Under the pieces are notes generated by a model. It ran no database searches and was not told the DNA's origin. It saw only the letters and a list, made by a program, of their open reading frames with translations. A stretch of DNA of 64,000 bases from Jiangella gansuensis DSM 44835 (GTDB lineage: Bacteria; Actinomycetota; Actinomycetes; Jiangellales; Jiangellaceae). Positions 1 to 7,575 of the stretch are shown piece by piece. Position numbers and translations under genes: made by a program. The DNA lies in the NCBI RefSeq assembly GCF_000515395.1, contig NZ_KI911782.1:4210697-4274696 (forward strand), read 5' to 3'. Within the stretch, counting starts at the first letter, position 1, and each line of letters starts with the position of its first letter.

Positions 1-100
1 GTCCACTATACGGTTCTGAACCAACAACCACACCCCACACCCGACCGACCCGGTCGGGGCCGCGGTGTGGGAGTCCGGTGCTGGTTGGTTCACAACACGT
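1..100 (+). other. 23S-5S rRNA internal spacer (partial)
   Basis: This short stretch directly precedes the 5S rRNA and looks like the 3' part of the spacer after 23S rRNA, which itself lies outside the window. It folds into nested stems: 18-25 pairs with 84-91, 34-41 with 64-71, and 45-50 with 52-57. Such stems in rRNA spacers are normally processing signals for RNase III. That role is inferred from position and structure only. Confidence 0.6.
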
Positions 101-217
101 GCCGGCGGTCATAGCGAAGGGGAAACGCCCGGATCCATTCCGAACCCGGAAGCTAAGCCCTTCAGCGCCGATGGTACTGCCCTCTAGCGGGGGTGGGAGA
201 GTAGGACACCGCCGGAC
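101..217 (+). rRNA. rrf: 5S ribosomal RNA
   Basis: The sequence has the actinobacterial 5S pattern. The 5' strand ccggcggt (102-109) pairs with accgccgg (208-215) to close helix I. Inside are the conserved stretches gtcatagcg, cccggatccattccgaacccgg, shortened here to its core ccgaacccgg, and gggtgggagagtagga near the 3' end. The length of about 117 nt fits the family. It is the last gene of an rRNA operon read rightward into the window. The exact ends are uncertain by a few bases. Confidence 0.95.
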
Positions 218-235
218 ACACAACCAAAGAAGAAG

Positions 236-326
236 AAATGGTTTGAGGGAGACAACCCCCCAACCCCCACCCCTGACCAGGGGTCGGTGGCGTGTTGGGT
301 GCGTGGTTGTCTCCCTCAAACCATTT
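236..326 (+). terminator. rRNA operon terminator-like hairpin
   Basis: Two perfect 22-bp inverted arms lie at 236-257 and 305-326, with a 47-nt centre. The centre contains a second short hairpin, cccctg pairing with cagggg near 270-281. The element starts about 20 nt after the 5S rRNA, so it most likely ends the rRNA transcript. No long T-run follows, as is usual in high-GC actinobacteria. Confidence 0.75.
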
Positions 327-459
327 CACCACCCACAACACCCACAACACACCCCCGCCCCCGCCAGCGACATTGGTCGGCAGTGAACTGGGTCACGCCC
401 GTTCATGGAGCGTGGGGCTGTCTCGTCTTTAGTTCGTGAGCACAACGAACGGAGACGCC

Positions 460-1404
460 ATGAGAATCTTCATCGCCGGAGCGTCCGGCGCCATCGGCAG
501 GGAACTCGTGCCCCAGCTCGTGGCACGTGGCCACGAAGTCATCGGCACGACCCGCTCGCCGGCCAAGACCGCCGCGGTGCGCGCGCTCGGCGCTGAACCG
601 GTGGTCGTCGACGCCCTCGACCCGGACTCCGTGGCCGACGCTGTGGCCAAAGCCGAACCAGAGGTGATCGTCCATCAGCTCACCGCGCTGAGCGGACCGT
701 CGAACTTCCGGAACGCGAAGAAGATGGCGGCCGCCACGAACAGGCTGCGCACCGAAGGAACCGACCACCTGCTCGCCGCCGGGCGCGCCGTCGGCGTCCG
801 CAAATTCGTGGCGCAGAGCAATTCGCTGTGGATGGAACGGACCGGCGGGCCAGTCGCGGACGAGGAAGGCCGGATCGAGCCCAACCCGCCCAAGGACATG
901 GAGGAGGCCGTGGCCGCGCTGCGCCACGTGGAGAACGCGGTGACCGGCATCAGCTGGGGCGACGGCATCGCCCTTCGTTACGGTGGCTTCTATGGGCGAG
1001 GGACCGACATCAGCTCCGCACCGGACGCCGTGATGGCGATGCTGGTTCGTAAACGCCGGTTGCCTGTCATCGGAGGAGGCGGCGGCGTGTGGTCACTGAT
1101 CCACATCACCGATGCTGCGTCGGCAACGGTCGCGGCCATCGAGCGCGGCAAGCCCGGGATCTATCATGTCGGCGACGATGAGCCGGCGCCGGTGCACGTG
1201 TGGCTGCCCGAGCTGGCCCGTGCGCTCGGTGCCGGAGCACCCCGCCGCGTGCCGGCCTGGCTCGTCCGCCCGCTGATCGGCAAGGGTCCGGTGGACATGA
1301 TGACGCGGGCTCGCGGCATCTCGTCCGAGAAGACCAAACGCGAATTGGGCTGGACGCTGCGGTACCCGACCTGGCGCACGGGAGTCATCGAGGGAATGAG
1401 CTGA
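460..1404 (+). CDS. NAD(P)-dependent epimerase/dehydratase, ECF41 partner
   Basis: This is a 314-aa short-chain dehydrogenase of the atypical/extended (NmrA or epimerase) kind. It opens with a beta strand and the glycine motif GASGAIG (residues 7-13), the dinucleotide-binding loop of a Rossmann fold. A later YGGFYGRG stretch sits where the substrate-side tyrosine region of epimerases lies. The ATG at 460 is preferred over a GTG at 436 because ggag lies five bases upstream and the glycine motif then sits at the expected distance. The gene lies 6 nt before an ECF41-type sigma factor. ECF41 genes are typically next to a carboxymuconolactone decarboxylase, oxidoreductase or epimerase, so this is probably that partner and a likely target of the sigma factor. 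The substrate is unknown. Confidence 0.88.
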   Translation: MRIFIAGASGAIGRELVPQLVARGHEVIGTTRSPAKTAAVRALGAEPVVVDALDPDSVADAVAKAEPEVIVHQLTALSGPSNFRNAKKMAAATNRLRTEGTDHLLAAGRAVGVRKFVAQSNSLWMERTGGPVADEEGRIEPNPPKDMEEAVAALRHVENAVTGISWGDGIALRYGGFYGRGTDISSAPDAVMAMLVRKRRLPVIGGGGGVWSLIHITDAASATVAAIERGKPGIYHVGDDEPAPVHVWLPELARALGAGAPRRVPAWLVRPLIGKGPVDMMTRARGISSEKTKRELGWTLRYPTWRTGVIEGMS

Positions 1405-1410
1405 CTCGCT

Positions 1411-2334
1411 GTGCCCTCTTCGGATCTGTACGGCGAGCTACGGCCGCGGGCGTTCGCCATCGCCTACCAAATGCTGGGTAGTGTCGGCGAAGCCGAGGAC
1501 GTGGTGCAGGAGGCCTTCCTGCGGCTGCACCAGACGCTACAACGGGATGAGCCGATCACCTCGCCGAGGGCATACGTCGCGACCCTGGTCACACGGCTGG
1601 CCATCGATCACCTGCGTTCGGCACGGACACGGCGGGAGCGGTACGTCGGCGAATGGCTGCCGGAGCCGGTCGTCACCGATCCGTCGCCGGCCGAGCAGGT
1701 GGAGCTGGCCGATTCGCTGTCGTTGGCGTTCCTGGTGTTGTTGGAGAACCTGTCACCACAGCAACGGGCCGCCTTCCTGCTGCGCGAAGTGTTCGAGTAC
1801 CCGTATCCAGAGGTAGCCGAGATCATCGGCACCACCGTGGACACCACGCGGCATCTCGTGGCACGAGCCCGCAAACATGTCCACGAACGCCGGCCGCGCT
1901 ACCACGCTTCGCGGCAGCAGCGCCGAGAGCTCGCTCAGCGGTTCTTCGCCGCCGCCGAGCAGGGTGACCTGCGGGCGTTGGAGGCACTGCTGGCGCAGGA
2001 CGTCACCCTGCACGCCGATGGTGGCGGTAACGTGCCGGCGCGGACACGGCCGGTCAGCGGTCGCGGTCGCGTGATTCGGGCCTGGTCGGCAGGGATGTCC
2101 GCACTGGCGCGCTACGGTCTTCGTGTCCGCGTCACCGAGGTGAACGGCCAGCCCGGCGCCGTCGCGATCGACGCGCAGGACCGGCTGGCCATTGTGATGG
2201 GGCTCGACATCGTCGACGGACGGATCCAGGCGATCCACTCGGTCGCCAATCCCGACAAACTGCGGCACCTCGACCGGACCAGCGAGCTCGGCGGCCTGCT
2301 TCGGGCGGCCGGTGGAGCCGGCGACGACGGCTGA
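1411..2334 (+). CDS. ECF41-family RNA polymerase sigma factor (SigJ-like)
   Basis: This 307-aa protein has sigma region 2 (about residues 5-75, with AEDVVQEAFLRLH) and region 4 (about 105-165, with the helix-turn-helix YPEVAEIIGTTVDTTRHLVARAR). They are followed by a SnoaL-like extension of about 135 residues. All three signature motifs of ECF41 factors are visible: WLPEP at 82-86, DGGG at 204-207 (DGGGN here instead of the usual DGGGK/R), and NPDKL at 281-285. In this family no classical anti-sigma factor is encoded and the fused extension controls activity. The GTG start follows the epimerase stop by 6 nt, so the two are probably co-transcribed. A hairpin terminator follows. The inducing signal cannot be told from sequence. 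Confidence 0.92.
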   Translation: MPSSDLYGELRPRAFAIAYQMLGSVGEAEDVVQEAFLRLHQTLQRDEPITSPRAYVATLVTRLAIDHLRSARTRRERYVGEWLPEPVVTDPSPAEQVELADSLSLAFLVLLENLSPQQRAAFLLREVFEYPYPEVAEIIGTTVDTTRHLVARARKHVHERRPRYHASRQQRRELAQRFFAAAEQGDLRALEALLAQDVTLHADGGGNVPARTRPVSGRGRVIRAWSAGMSALARYGLRVRVTEVNGQPGAVAIDAQDRLAIVMGLDIVDGRIQAIHSVANPDKLRHLDRTSELGGLLRAAGGAGDDG

Positions 2335-2785
2335 GCTGACGTCGTCCGGCGTGTGCGGTTCCAGCGCGTGGACCATCGATCGCGGCCTTCCGCTCGGAAC
2401 CCGCGGCGTCAACCGAACGTTCATCACGTGAAAGGGCTTGTCCGGCGCATCATCGGACCAGCCCTTTCGCCATGTCTGGACACGTCCTGGTGATGGTTTG
2501 TGCATGCCCGGGTGCGGCGGTGCGTGGCGAGGATGGTGCTGGGGTGCGCGCGCCGGGGTATACAAGGGCATGATGGCGTGACAGCAGGAGAGCCTCGACA
2601 CGCATCGATCACGACCGTCGACGTCAGGATGCGCACGGCCCCGCCAGTGTCGACAACGTGGCTGACCGGCCCGATGGTGCCGGTGGACGTCCGGCATGCG
2701 ACGTGCTGGGTGAGGGCGGCGCCGGGTCCCGGTCGACGACGCGAGACAATGACGGCAACACCACGAGGATTGAGAGGAATCGTTG
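2335..2785. other. Intergenic region, 451 bp
   Basis: Apart from the hairpin at 2430-2468, I see no convincing gene here. The short open frames have no ribosome binding site and no recognisable protein pattern. The last part, up to gagagga at 2772-2778, must carry the promoter and ribosome binding site of the TPR gene, but I cannot identify the promoter. Confidence 0.5.
2430..2468 (+). terminator. Hairpin terminator after ECF41 gene
   Basis: Two 15-nt arms (2430-2444 and 2454-2468) with one mismatch flank a 9-nt loop. The outer half, gaaagggc/gccctttc, is perfect. It lies about 95 nt after the ECF41 stop codon and is the likely end of that transcript. Confidence 0.6.
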
Positions 2786-4258
2786 ATGTCTGGTCGCGAC
2801 CGCCAAGGTGAGCCGGATCCGTCGGAGGGCGGCCGACCCGGGCGCGGCGGTGGCCGGGACGGCGTCCCGGGACGCGGTGCCGGTGGCCAGCGTGGTGGCG
2901 GTGGCCAGCGTGGTTCGAGCGGCGCTGGTGGTCAGCGTGGTTCGGGCGGCGGCGGCCGGTCGGGCGCGGGCCGGCGAGGTGACACAGGCTCCGGCGGCAC
3001 CTGGCGTTCCGGCTCGGCTGCGGGCGGCGAGCGCTCCGGATCCGCGGGTGGGCGAGGTGGTCCGAGCGGCGGTCGCGGCAAGGGCGGTCGTCCCACCGGC
3101 GGCGAGCGCCCCGACCGGGGCGGGCGCGCCGACCGCACCGGTAGTGACCGGCAATGGTCTGGCGGCCGGCCGGCGGGGGAGCGGCGGTCTGACAGTGGAT
3201 GGAGCGGTGGCCGCTCCGGTGGTGAGCGTGGCGGTGACCGCGGCGAACGGCGTGGTGGCCGTGACGGTGACGGGCGCGGTGAGTGGCGCAGTGGTCGCTC
3301 CGGTGGTGAGCGTGGCAGTGACGGCGGCGAACGGCGTGGTGGCCGAGGCGGTGGCGAGCAGCGTGGTGGCGGCCCCAGCGGTGCGGGCCGTCCGCGCCAA
3401 GATCGTCCCGGCGGCGGCTCCCCGAGCGGCCCTCGGGGCGGCAGCCGTCAAGGAGACGATCGACGCGGCGCCGGCGCTGACCGCGGACCTCGGGGCGACT
3501 ATCGGCGTGGTCCCCGTGATGCCGACTCCGGCCGTTCGGACGGGCCGCCGCGCGAACGAAGCGGGCCGCCCAGGGAGCCGCGGGTGCCCGACCCCGTTGT
3601 CGACGAGGACGTGACCGGCCGCGAGCTGGACCAGGAGATCCGGGACGAGCTGAACGCGTTGTCAGGGCCGGCGGCAGCGGCGGTCGCACGGCACCTGGTC
3701 ATGGCACAGCGGCTGCTCGAGGACGATCCGCAACAGGCATACGAGCATGCGATGGCGGCTCGGCGTCGCGCCGGACGCATCGGCGTGGTGCGCGAAGCCG
3801 CCGGTGTCGCGGCCTACCTGGCCGGGAAGTATGCCGATGCGCTGGCGGAACTGCGGGCGGCCCGGCGGATGACCGGTTCCGCTGAGTACCTGCCGATGAT
3901 GGCCGACTGCGAGCGTGGTCTGGGCCGACCCCGGCGGGCGTTGGACCTGTCGCACGACCCGGCGGTGACCGCCTTGGACACACCTGCCCGCATCGAGATG
4001 CTCATCGTCGCGGCCGGTGCACGGCGTGATCTCGGCGAGCACGAGGCGGCCGCGGTGTCGCTCCAGGTGCCGGAGCTGCGCTCCACCACGAAGGAAGAGT
4101 GGGTGGCACGGCTGCGCTACGCGTACGCGGACGCGCTCCTTGGCGCCGGACGCGACAAGGAGGCGGCGCGCTGGTTCGTGCGAGCCGCCGAGGCCGATGT
4201 CGAGGGTGAGACTGACGCGGCCGACCGGGCCGCCGAACTCAGCGACGGCGGGACCTGA
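2786..4258 (+). CDS. TPR-like protein with long Arg/Gly-rich N-terminus
   Basis: This 490-aa protein has two parts. Residues 1 to about 265 are almost entirely Gly, Arg, Ser, Asp and Gln in RGG/RSGGER-like blocks with no hydrophobic core, so they should be disordered and strongly basic. Residues from about 265 onward are helical and resemble tetratricopeptide repeats, with alternating helices such as QQAYEHAMAARRRAGRIG and AGKYADALAELRAARR. A TPR protein at this place, before the HAD phosphatase and tlyA, is conserved in actinobacteria (compare Rv1691 of Mycobacterium tuberculosis). The ATG at 2786 has gagagga upstream; a TTG one codon earlier is less likely. The DNA contains a 50-bp direct repeat at 3212-3261 and 3296-3345. 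RG-rich tails commonly bind RNA, so an RNA-linked role is plausible but inferred. Confidence 0.85.
   Translation: MSGRDRQGEPDPSEGGRPGRGGGRDGVPGRGAGGQRGGGGQRGSSGAGGQRGSGGGGRSGAGRRGDTGSGGTWRSGSAAGGERSGSAGGRGGPSGGRGKGGRPTGGERPDRGGRADRTGSDRQWSGGRPAGERRSDSGWSGGRSGGERGGDRGERRGGRDGDGRGEWRSGRSGGERGSDGGERRGGRGGGEQRGGGPSGAGRPRQDRPGGGSPSGPRGGSRQGDDRRGAGADRGPRGDYRRGPRDADSGRSDGPPRERSGPPREPRVPDPVVDEDVTGRELDQEIRDELNALSGPAAAAVARHLVMAQRLLEDDPQQAYEHAMAARRRAGRIGVVREAAGVAAYLAGKYADALAELRAARRMTGSAEYLPMMADCERGLGRPRRALDLSHDPAVTALDTPARIEMLIVAAGARRDLGEHEAAAVSLQVPELRSTTKEEWVARLRYAYADALLGAGRDKEAARWFVRAAEADVEGETDAADRAAELSDGGT
3212..3345 (+). repeat. 84-bp-period direct repeat in RG-rich region
   Basis: Two 50-bp copies (3212-3261 and 3296-3345) differ at two positions and are 84 bp apart. 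Both are read in the same frame and encode RSGGERGGDRGERRGGR and RSGGERGSDGGERRGGR. The spacing is a multiple of three, so copy-number change would keep the frame. Confidence 0.85.
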
Positions 4259-4439
4259 CCAACCCGAAGAAGACGCGGCGGTGTGCAGGTGGTCTCGGCA
4301 TCGCCGCCGGCTCTTGTCCACAGGCGGATCGAATTCGGCTGGTCATCCACAAATCGGCGTCGCGCGGATGTGCCGAGTCCGGTTGCCGCCCACGATTGAC
4401 GACAGATCCCGACATCCCGTCAGTCGAAGGAGCTGTCCC

Positions 4440-4853
4440 GTGAACACGACCCTCGTCCCCATCGTCGAGCACTCCAACGAGGTCCGGCTGGTCGGCCGGG
4501 TCGCGGCCGAGCCGGCCGTCGTCCTGCTACCCAGCGGCGACGAGCTCGTCACCGCCAGGCTGGTCGTCCAGCGTCCGCGTCCCCCGGCGGGCCTGGGCAG
4601 CCGGCGCAGCGTCGACACGATCAACTGCACCGCGTGGACTCCGCATCAGCGTCGCCAGGTCAGGGTCTGGAATCCCGGCGACACCGTTGAGGTCACGGGT
4701 GCGCTCCGGCGGCGGTTCTGGCGCAGCCCGGCCGGCACGCAGAGCAAGTTCGAGATCGAGGTCGCCAGCGCGAAACGGCTGGCCAGGTGCCCACCGTCGG
4801 AGAAGCGACGTCGACGGCTACCCGCCGCCGGAAGCGAGCTCGCGCATCAGTAG
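4440..4853 (+). CDS. Single-stranded DNA-binding (OB-fold) family protein
   Basis: This is a 137-aa SSB-like protein. The pattern NEVRLVGRVAAEP, then VTARLVVQRP, then NCTAWTPHQRRQVRVWNPGDTVEVTGALRRRFW follows the strands of the SSB OB fold, including the VxLxGRV opening and the GDxVxVxGxLRxR segment. It lacks the acidic C-terminal tip (DDDIPF-like) of the main SSB and ends in a basic, low-complexity tail, so it is an accessory SSB paralogue. The GTG at 4440 is chosen because aaggag lies seven bases upstream. Its last 36 nt overlap the end of the convergent DUF1015 gene. Confidence 0.8.
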   Translation: MNTTLVPIVEHSNEVRLVGRVAAEPAVVLLPSGDELVTARLVVQRPRPPAGLGSRRSVDTINCTAWTPHQRRQVRVWNPGDTVEVTGALRRRFWRSPAGTQSKFEIEVASAKRLARCPPSEKRRRRLPAAGSELAHQ

Positions 4854-6077
4854 GCCGGTCCAAGGTTTCGGCCCGAAGGACGTCGACTTGCGGGGCATGC
4901 GTGCACCGCGGCCGGCCAGCGCAAGCACGTCGCTCAGAGCAGGTGGCCGCACCAGCACCGCCACTCCGCCGGCCCGGGTCGCCGTGCGTACCGCGTCGCC
5001 ATCGTCGTGGTGGTACGCGACACGGCTGTCCGCGTCGTCGATGCCCCACAGGCGACCCAGCAACAGGTCCACCAGTACGGCGGCGTCCAGGTGACGCCAG
5101 CCGTCCGGGCGACCGGCCGGAATCGCGTCATCCAGGACTGACGGGTTGGCCGAGCGGAGCAGCGCCCTGCCTGACCCGGCGCCGAGCACGAACGCGGTTG
5201 TGGCCTCGGCAGCCAGAACCGCCGGCGCGTCAGCGGTGTCGGGTAGTGGCACGACCTCGAAACCCTTCACCGCGCCTGCCACGGCGTCGTCGAACGACAG
5301 TCCGGCGATGCTGCGGTGGATGCCACGCAGCTCCAGCGGATGCCTCGTCGCGTCGACGAGCAGAGCGAGCCCGTAGCCGGTCGCGGGCTCCTGTGGGTGT
5401 GCCGCGTGCACGCTCCGGTACGCCGCGAAGCGGTGGTGCCCGTCGGCGATCAGTGCTGTCCTGCCGGCCAGGTCGGCGGCCACGGCGTCGAGCGCGTCAT
5501 CAGCGGTCACTCGCCAGATGCTGTGGACGTCCCGTCCGGCGGTGACCTGGACGTCCGGTGACGTCGCGGCCGCCGCGTCGACGACGTCACTGGCAACTCC
5601 GTCGCCGTCGTAGGTCAGCAGGATCGGCTCGAACTGCGAGCGGGTCGCGGTCATGAGCGCGGCCCGGTCGGCGACCGGGCCGGGAAAGGTGTTCTCGTGC
5701 GGAAGTATGGGTCCGTCCAGCCCCACCCCGCCGACCAGCCCGATGACGCTGGCCCCGGGGGTGCGGTGTTCGTAGACGTACAGCGCCGGTGCGGCGTCGC
5801 GGCGCAACACCCCGGCCTCGTGCCAACGGCGCAGCTCTGCGGCTGCGAACCGGTACGGGTCGGCGGCAGCCGAGCCGGGCCGCGGCAACGTCAGGTGGAC
5901 GATGTTGTGCGGGTCGGCCGCCTCGAACTCCTCGAGGGCGCCGGCGCCGATGACGTCGTACGGCGGGCAGATGACGGCGGCAAGATCGGTGCCCGGCGCG
6001 TAGGTGGTCGCCCGGAACGGCGTCAGCCGAAGCGAAGGCTTGGCATCGGTCACCAGCCGCATGCTACGCGCCGGCAT
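4818..6077 (-). CDS. DUF1015 family protein
   Basis: This 419-aa protein matches the DUF1015 family. Recognisable segments are LTPFRATTYAPGTDLAAVICPPYDVI near the N-terminus (quoted core ICPPYDVI), NIVHLTLPRP, YVYEHRTPG, LPHENTFPGPVADRAALM and ALIADGHHRFAAYRSVHA. The ICPPYDV and ADGHHR motifs are the most conserved family blocks. The biochemical function is not established. It is encoded opposite to its neighbours and converges with the SSB-like gene, overlapping its end by 36 nt. A second in-frame ATG at 6062 is an alternative start. Confidence 0.85.
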   Translation of the reverse strand: MPARSMRLVTDAKPSLRLTPFRATTYAPGTDLAAVICPPYDVIGAGALEEFEAADPHNIVHLTLPRPGSAAADPYRFAAAELRRWHEAGVLRRDAAPALYVYEHRTPGASVIGLVGGVGLDGPILPHENTFPGPVADRAALMTATRSQFEPILLTYDGDGVASDVVDAAAATSPDVQVTAGRDVHSIWRVTADDALDAVAADLAGRTALIADGHHRFAAYRSVHAAHPQEPATGYGLALLVDATRHPLELRGIHRSIAGLSFDDAVAGAVKGFEVVPLPDTADAPAVLAAEATTAFVLGAGSGRALLRSANPSVLDDAIPAGRPDGWRHLDAAVLVDLLLGRLWGIDDADSRVAYHHDDGDAVRTATRAGGVAVLVRPPALSDVLALAGRGARMPRKSTSFGPKPWTGLLMRELASGGG

Positions 6078-6117
6078 CCCGGCCCGAGGTGTCGGCGGTC
6101 TCCGGTGGGCTGCGAGG

Positions 6118-7242
6118 ATGGCGAGCGTGCAACTGTTGAGTCAGCTCTACGATGTCGCCCTGCTGGATCTCGACGGTGTCGTCTACGTCGGCGCCCACCC
6201 GGTCCGGCACGCGCCGCAGGCCCTGCAGGCCGCGCGCCGCGACGGCATGCGCCTGGCGTTCGTGACCAACAACGCGTCGCGCCCGCCGGAACGGGTGGCG
6301 ACGCACCTGACGGACATCGGTGTCGAGGCATCGCCCGCGGAGGTCGTCACCTCCGCGCAAGCGGCTGCACGGATGCTGGCCGAGCGGTTGCCCGACGGCT
6401 CCAAGGTGCTGGTCGTCGGCGGCGAAGGGCTCGAGGTCGCGCTGCGCGAACGTGACCTGGTGCCGGTGGCCAGCGCCGACGACGGTCCCGTGGCCGTGGT
6501 CCAGGGCTTCTCACCGCACGTGGACTGGCGGATGCTGGCGGAGGGTACGTACGCGGTCGCGGCCGGGCTGCTCTGGGTAGCCACCAACCTCGATCCCGTC
6601 GTCCCGACCGACCGCGGCCGAGCACCCGGAAACGGCACGCTGGTCCACGCCATCCGGACCGCGACCGGGCGTGAGCCGCTGGCTGCCGGCAAACCGGAGC
6701 CGCCCATGCACCGAGAGGCCATGCTGCGCTCGAACGCGACCCGGCCGCTGGTGGTCGGCGACCGGCTCGACACCGACGTCGAAGGCGCCAACGCCGCGGG
6801 CGTCGACAGCCTCCTGGTGCTCACCGGCGTCACCGACCCGGACGAGCTGGTGCTCGCACCGCCCCGGCTGCGCCCCACCTATGTCGGCCACGACCTGCGG
6901 GCGTTGCACCACCCGCCACAGCGGCTGATGCTGCGGGCCGGGGAGACGCGGGCCGGCCAGTGGGAGGCGGTCGTGCGGGACGGAACGCTTCGGCTCGATC
7001 GCGGCGACGCAGCCGCCCCGGCAGCGACGGCGGGGACGCTCGGGCGGTCCGGCGAAGTGGAGTCCGAGTCGGGCGGCGGCGCAGACCCGGCCGCACTCGA
7101 TCCGGACGGCCAGGACGCCCTGGATGCCCTGCGGGCGGCCTGCGGCGCGGTCTGGGCCGCCGACCAGGAGGTCGACCCGGCCAGCGTCCACCAGGCGCTG
7201 GAGAGCGCCCGAATCGCCCGTCGCCGAGCCTCCTCGTACTAG
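6118..7242 (+). CDS. HAD-IIA family sugar-phosphate-type phosphatase
   Basis: This is a HAD-superfamily hydrolase of subclass IIA (NagD/AraL/PGP-like), about 374 aa. Motif I is DLDGVVYVG near residue 18, carrying the nucleophile and general acid aspartates. The motif II region is VTNNAS. Motifs III and IV are KPEPPMH and GDRLDTDVEGA, which supply the lysine and magnesium-binding acids. A C-terminal extension of about 110 residues, rich in Ala and Asp, follows the catalytic core. The homologue at this place in mycobacteria is Rv1692, a glycerol-3-phosphate phosphatase, so a phosphoglycerol or sugar-phosphate substrate is plausible. The ATG at 6118 is used; the GTG at 6127 has gagga at better spacing and is an equal candidate. 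Confidence 0.88.
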   Translation: MASVQLLSQLYDVALLDLDGVVYVGAHPVRHAPQALQAARRDGMRLAFVTNNASRPPERVATHLTDIGVEASPAEVVTSAQAAARMLAERLPDGSKVLVVGGEGLEVALRERDLVPVASADDGPVAVVQGFSPHVDWRMLAEGTYAVAAGLLWVATNLDPVVPTDRGRAPGNGTLVHAIRTATGREPLAAGKPEPPMHREAMLRSNATRPLVVGDRLDTDVEGANAAGVDSLLVLTGVTDPDELVLAPPRLRPTYVGHDLRALHHPPQRLMLRAGETRAGQWEAVVRDGTLRLDRGDAAAPAATAGTLGRSGEVESESGGGADPAALDPDGQDALDALRAACGAVWAADQEVDPASVHQALESARIARRRASSY

Positions 7243-7252
7243 CGTTACGGTC

Positions 7253-7570
7253 ATGCGGGAACTGACGGACGACGGCCAGGGCACGACCGGCGACGCGTCG
7301 GTGGACGAGGCGGTGCGCTCGCTCGAGCGGCTCGACCGGCTGCCGGTGCACCAGCACGCCGACGTGATCGACGACGTCCATCGGGCGCTGCAGGATCGGC
7401 TGGCCGACGAGGCCGCGGCCGACGAGCCGGCGGCCGACCAGGCTCCTACCGACGAGGCTCCTACCGACTGGGCTCCTACCGACGTGGCTGCGACCGACGA
7501 GCCGGCACGAACGGAGCCGGTCGCGGGGAGTCCGGCTGCCGGCTACCTGTCCGACGGCTCGGAAGGCTGA
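7253..7570 (+). CDS. Small acidic hypothetical protein with APTD repeats
   Basis: This 105-aa protein has a helical N-terminal half (DASVDEAVRSLERLDRLPVHQHADVIDDVHRALQDRL, core RLDRLPVHQHADVIDDVH). An Ala/Asp/Thr-rich tail follows with four 15-bp repeats at 7442-7501, encoding APTDE, APTDW, APTDV and AATDE. A small protein is found at this position, between the HAD phosphatase and tlyA, in other actinobacteria (Rv1693 in M. tuberculosis). The N-terminal part resembles those proteins and the repeat tail is the variable part. The function is unknown. It starts 10 nt after the phosphatase stop and ends 5 nt before tlyA, so it sits inside an operon. Confidence 0.75.
   Translation: MRELTDDGQGTTGDASVDEAVRSLERLDRLPVHQHADVIDDVHRALQDRLADEAAADEPAADQAPTDEAPTDWAPTDVAATDEPARTEPVAGSPAAGYLSDGSEG
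7442..7501 (+). repeat. 15-bp tandem repeat, four copies
   Basis: Units at 7442, 7457, 7472 and 7487 read gctcctaccgac plus one variable codon; the fourth unit has gctgcgaccgac. Frame is kept across the units, so the protein repeat number can vary without breaking the gene. Confidence 0.85.
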
Positions 7571-7575
7571 AGTCT

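Noticed and set aside
391-427. Possible ECF41 autoregulatory promoter (ggtcacg ... cgtc) before the epimerase gene
   Set aside because: The two parts are 26 nt apart instead of about 16, so the known ECF41 motif is not met.
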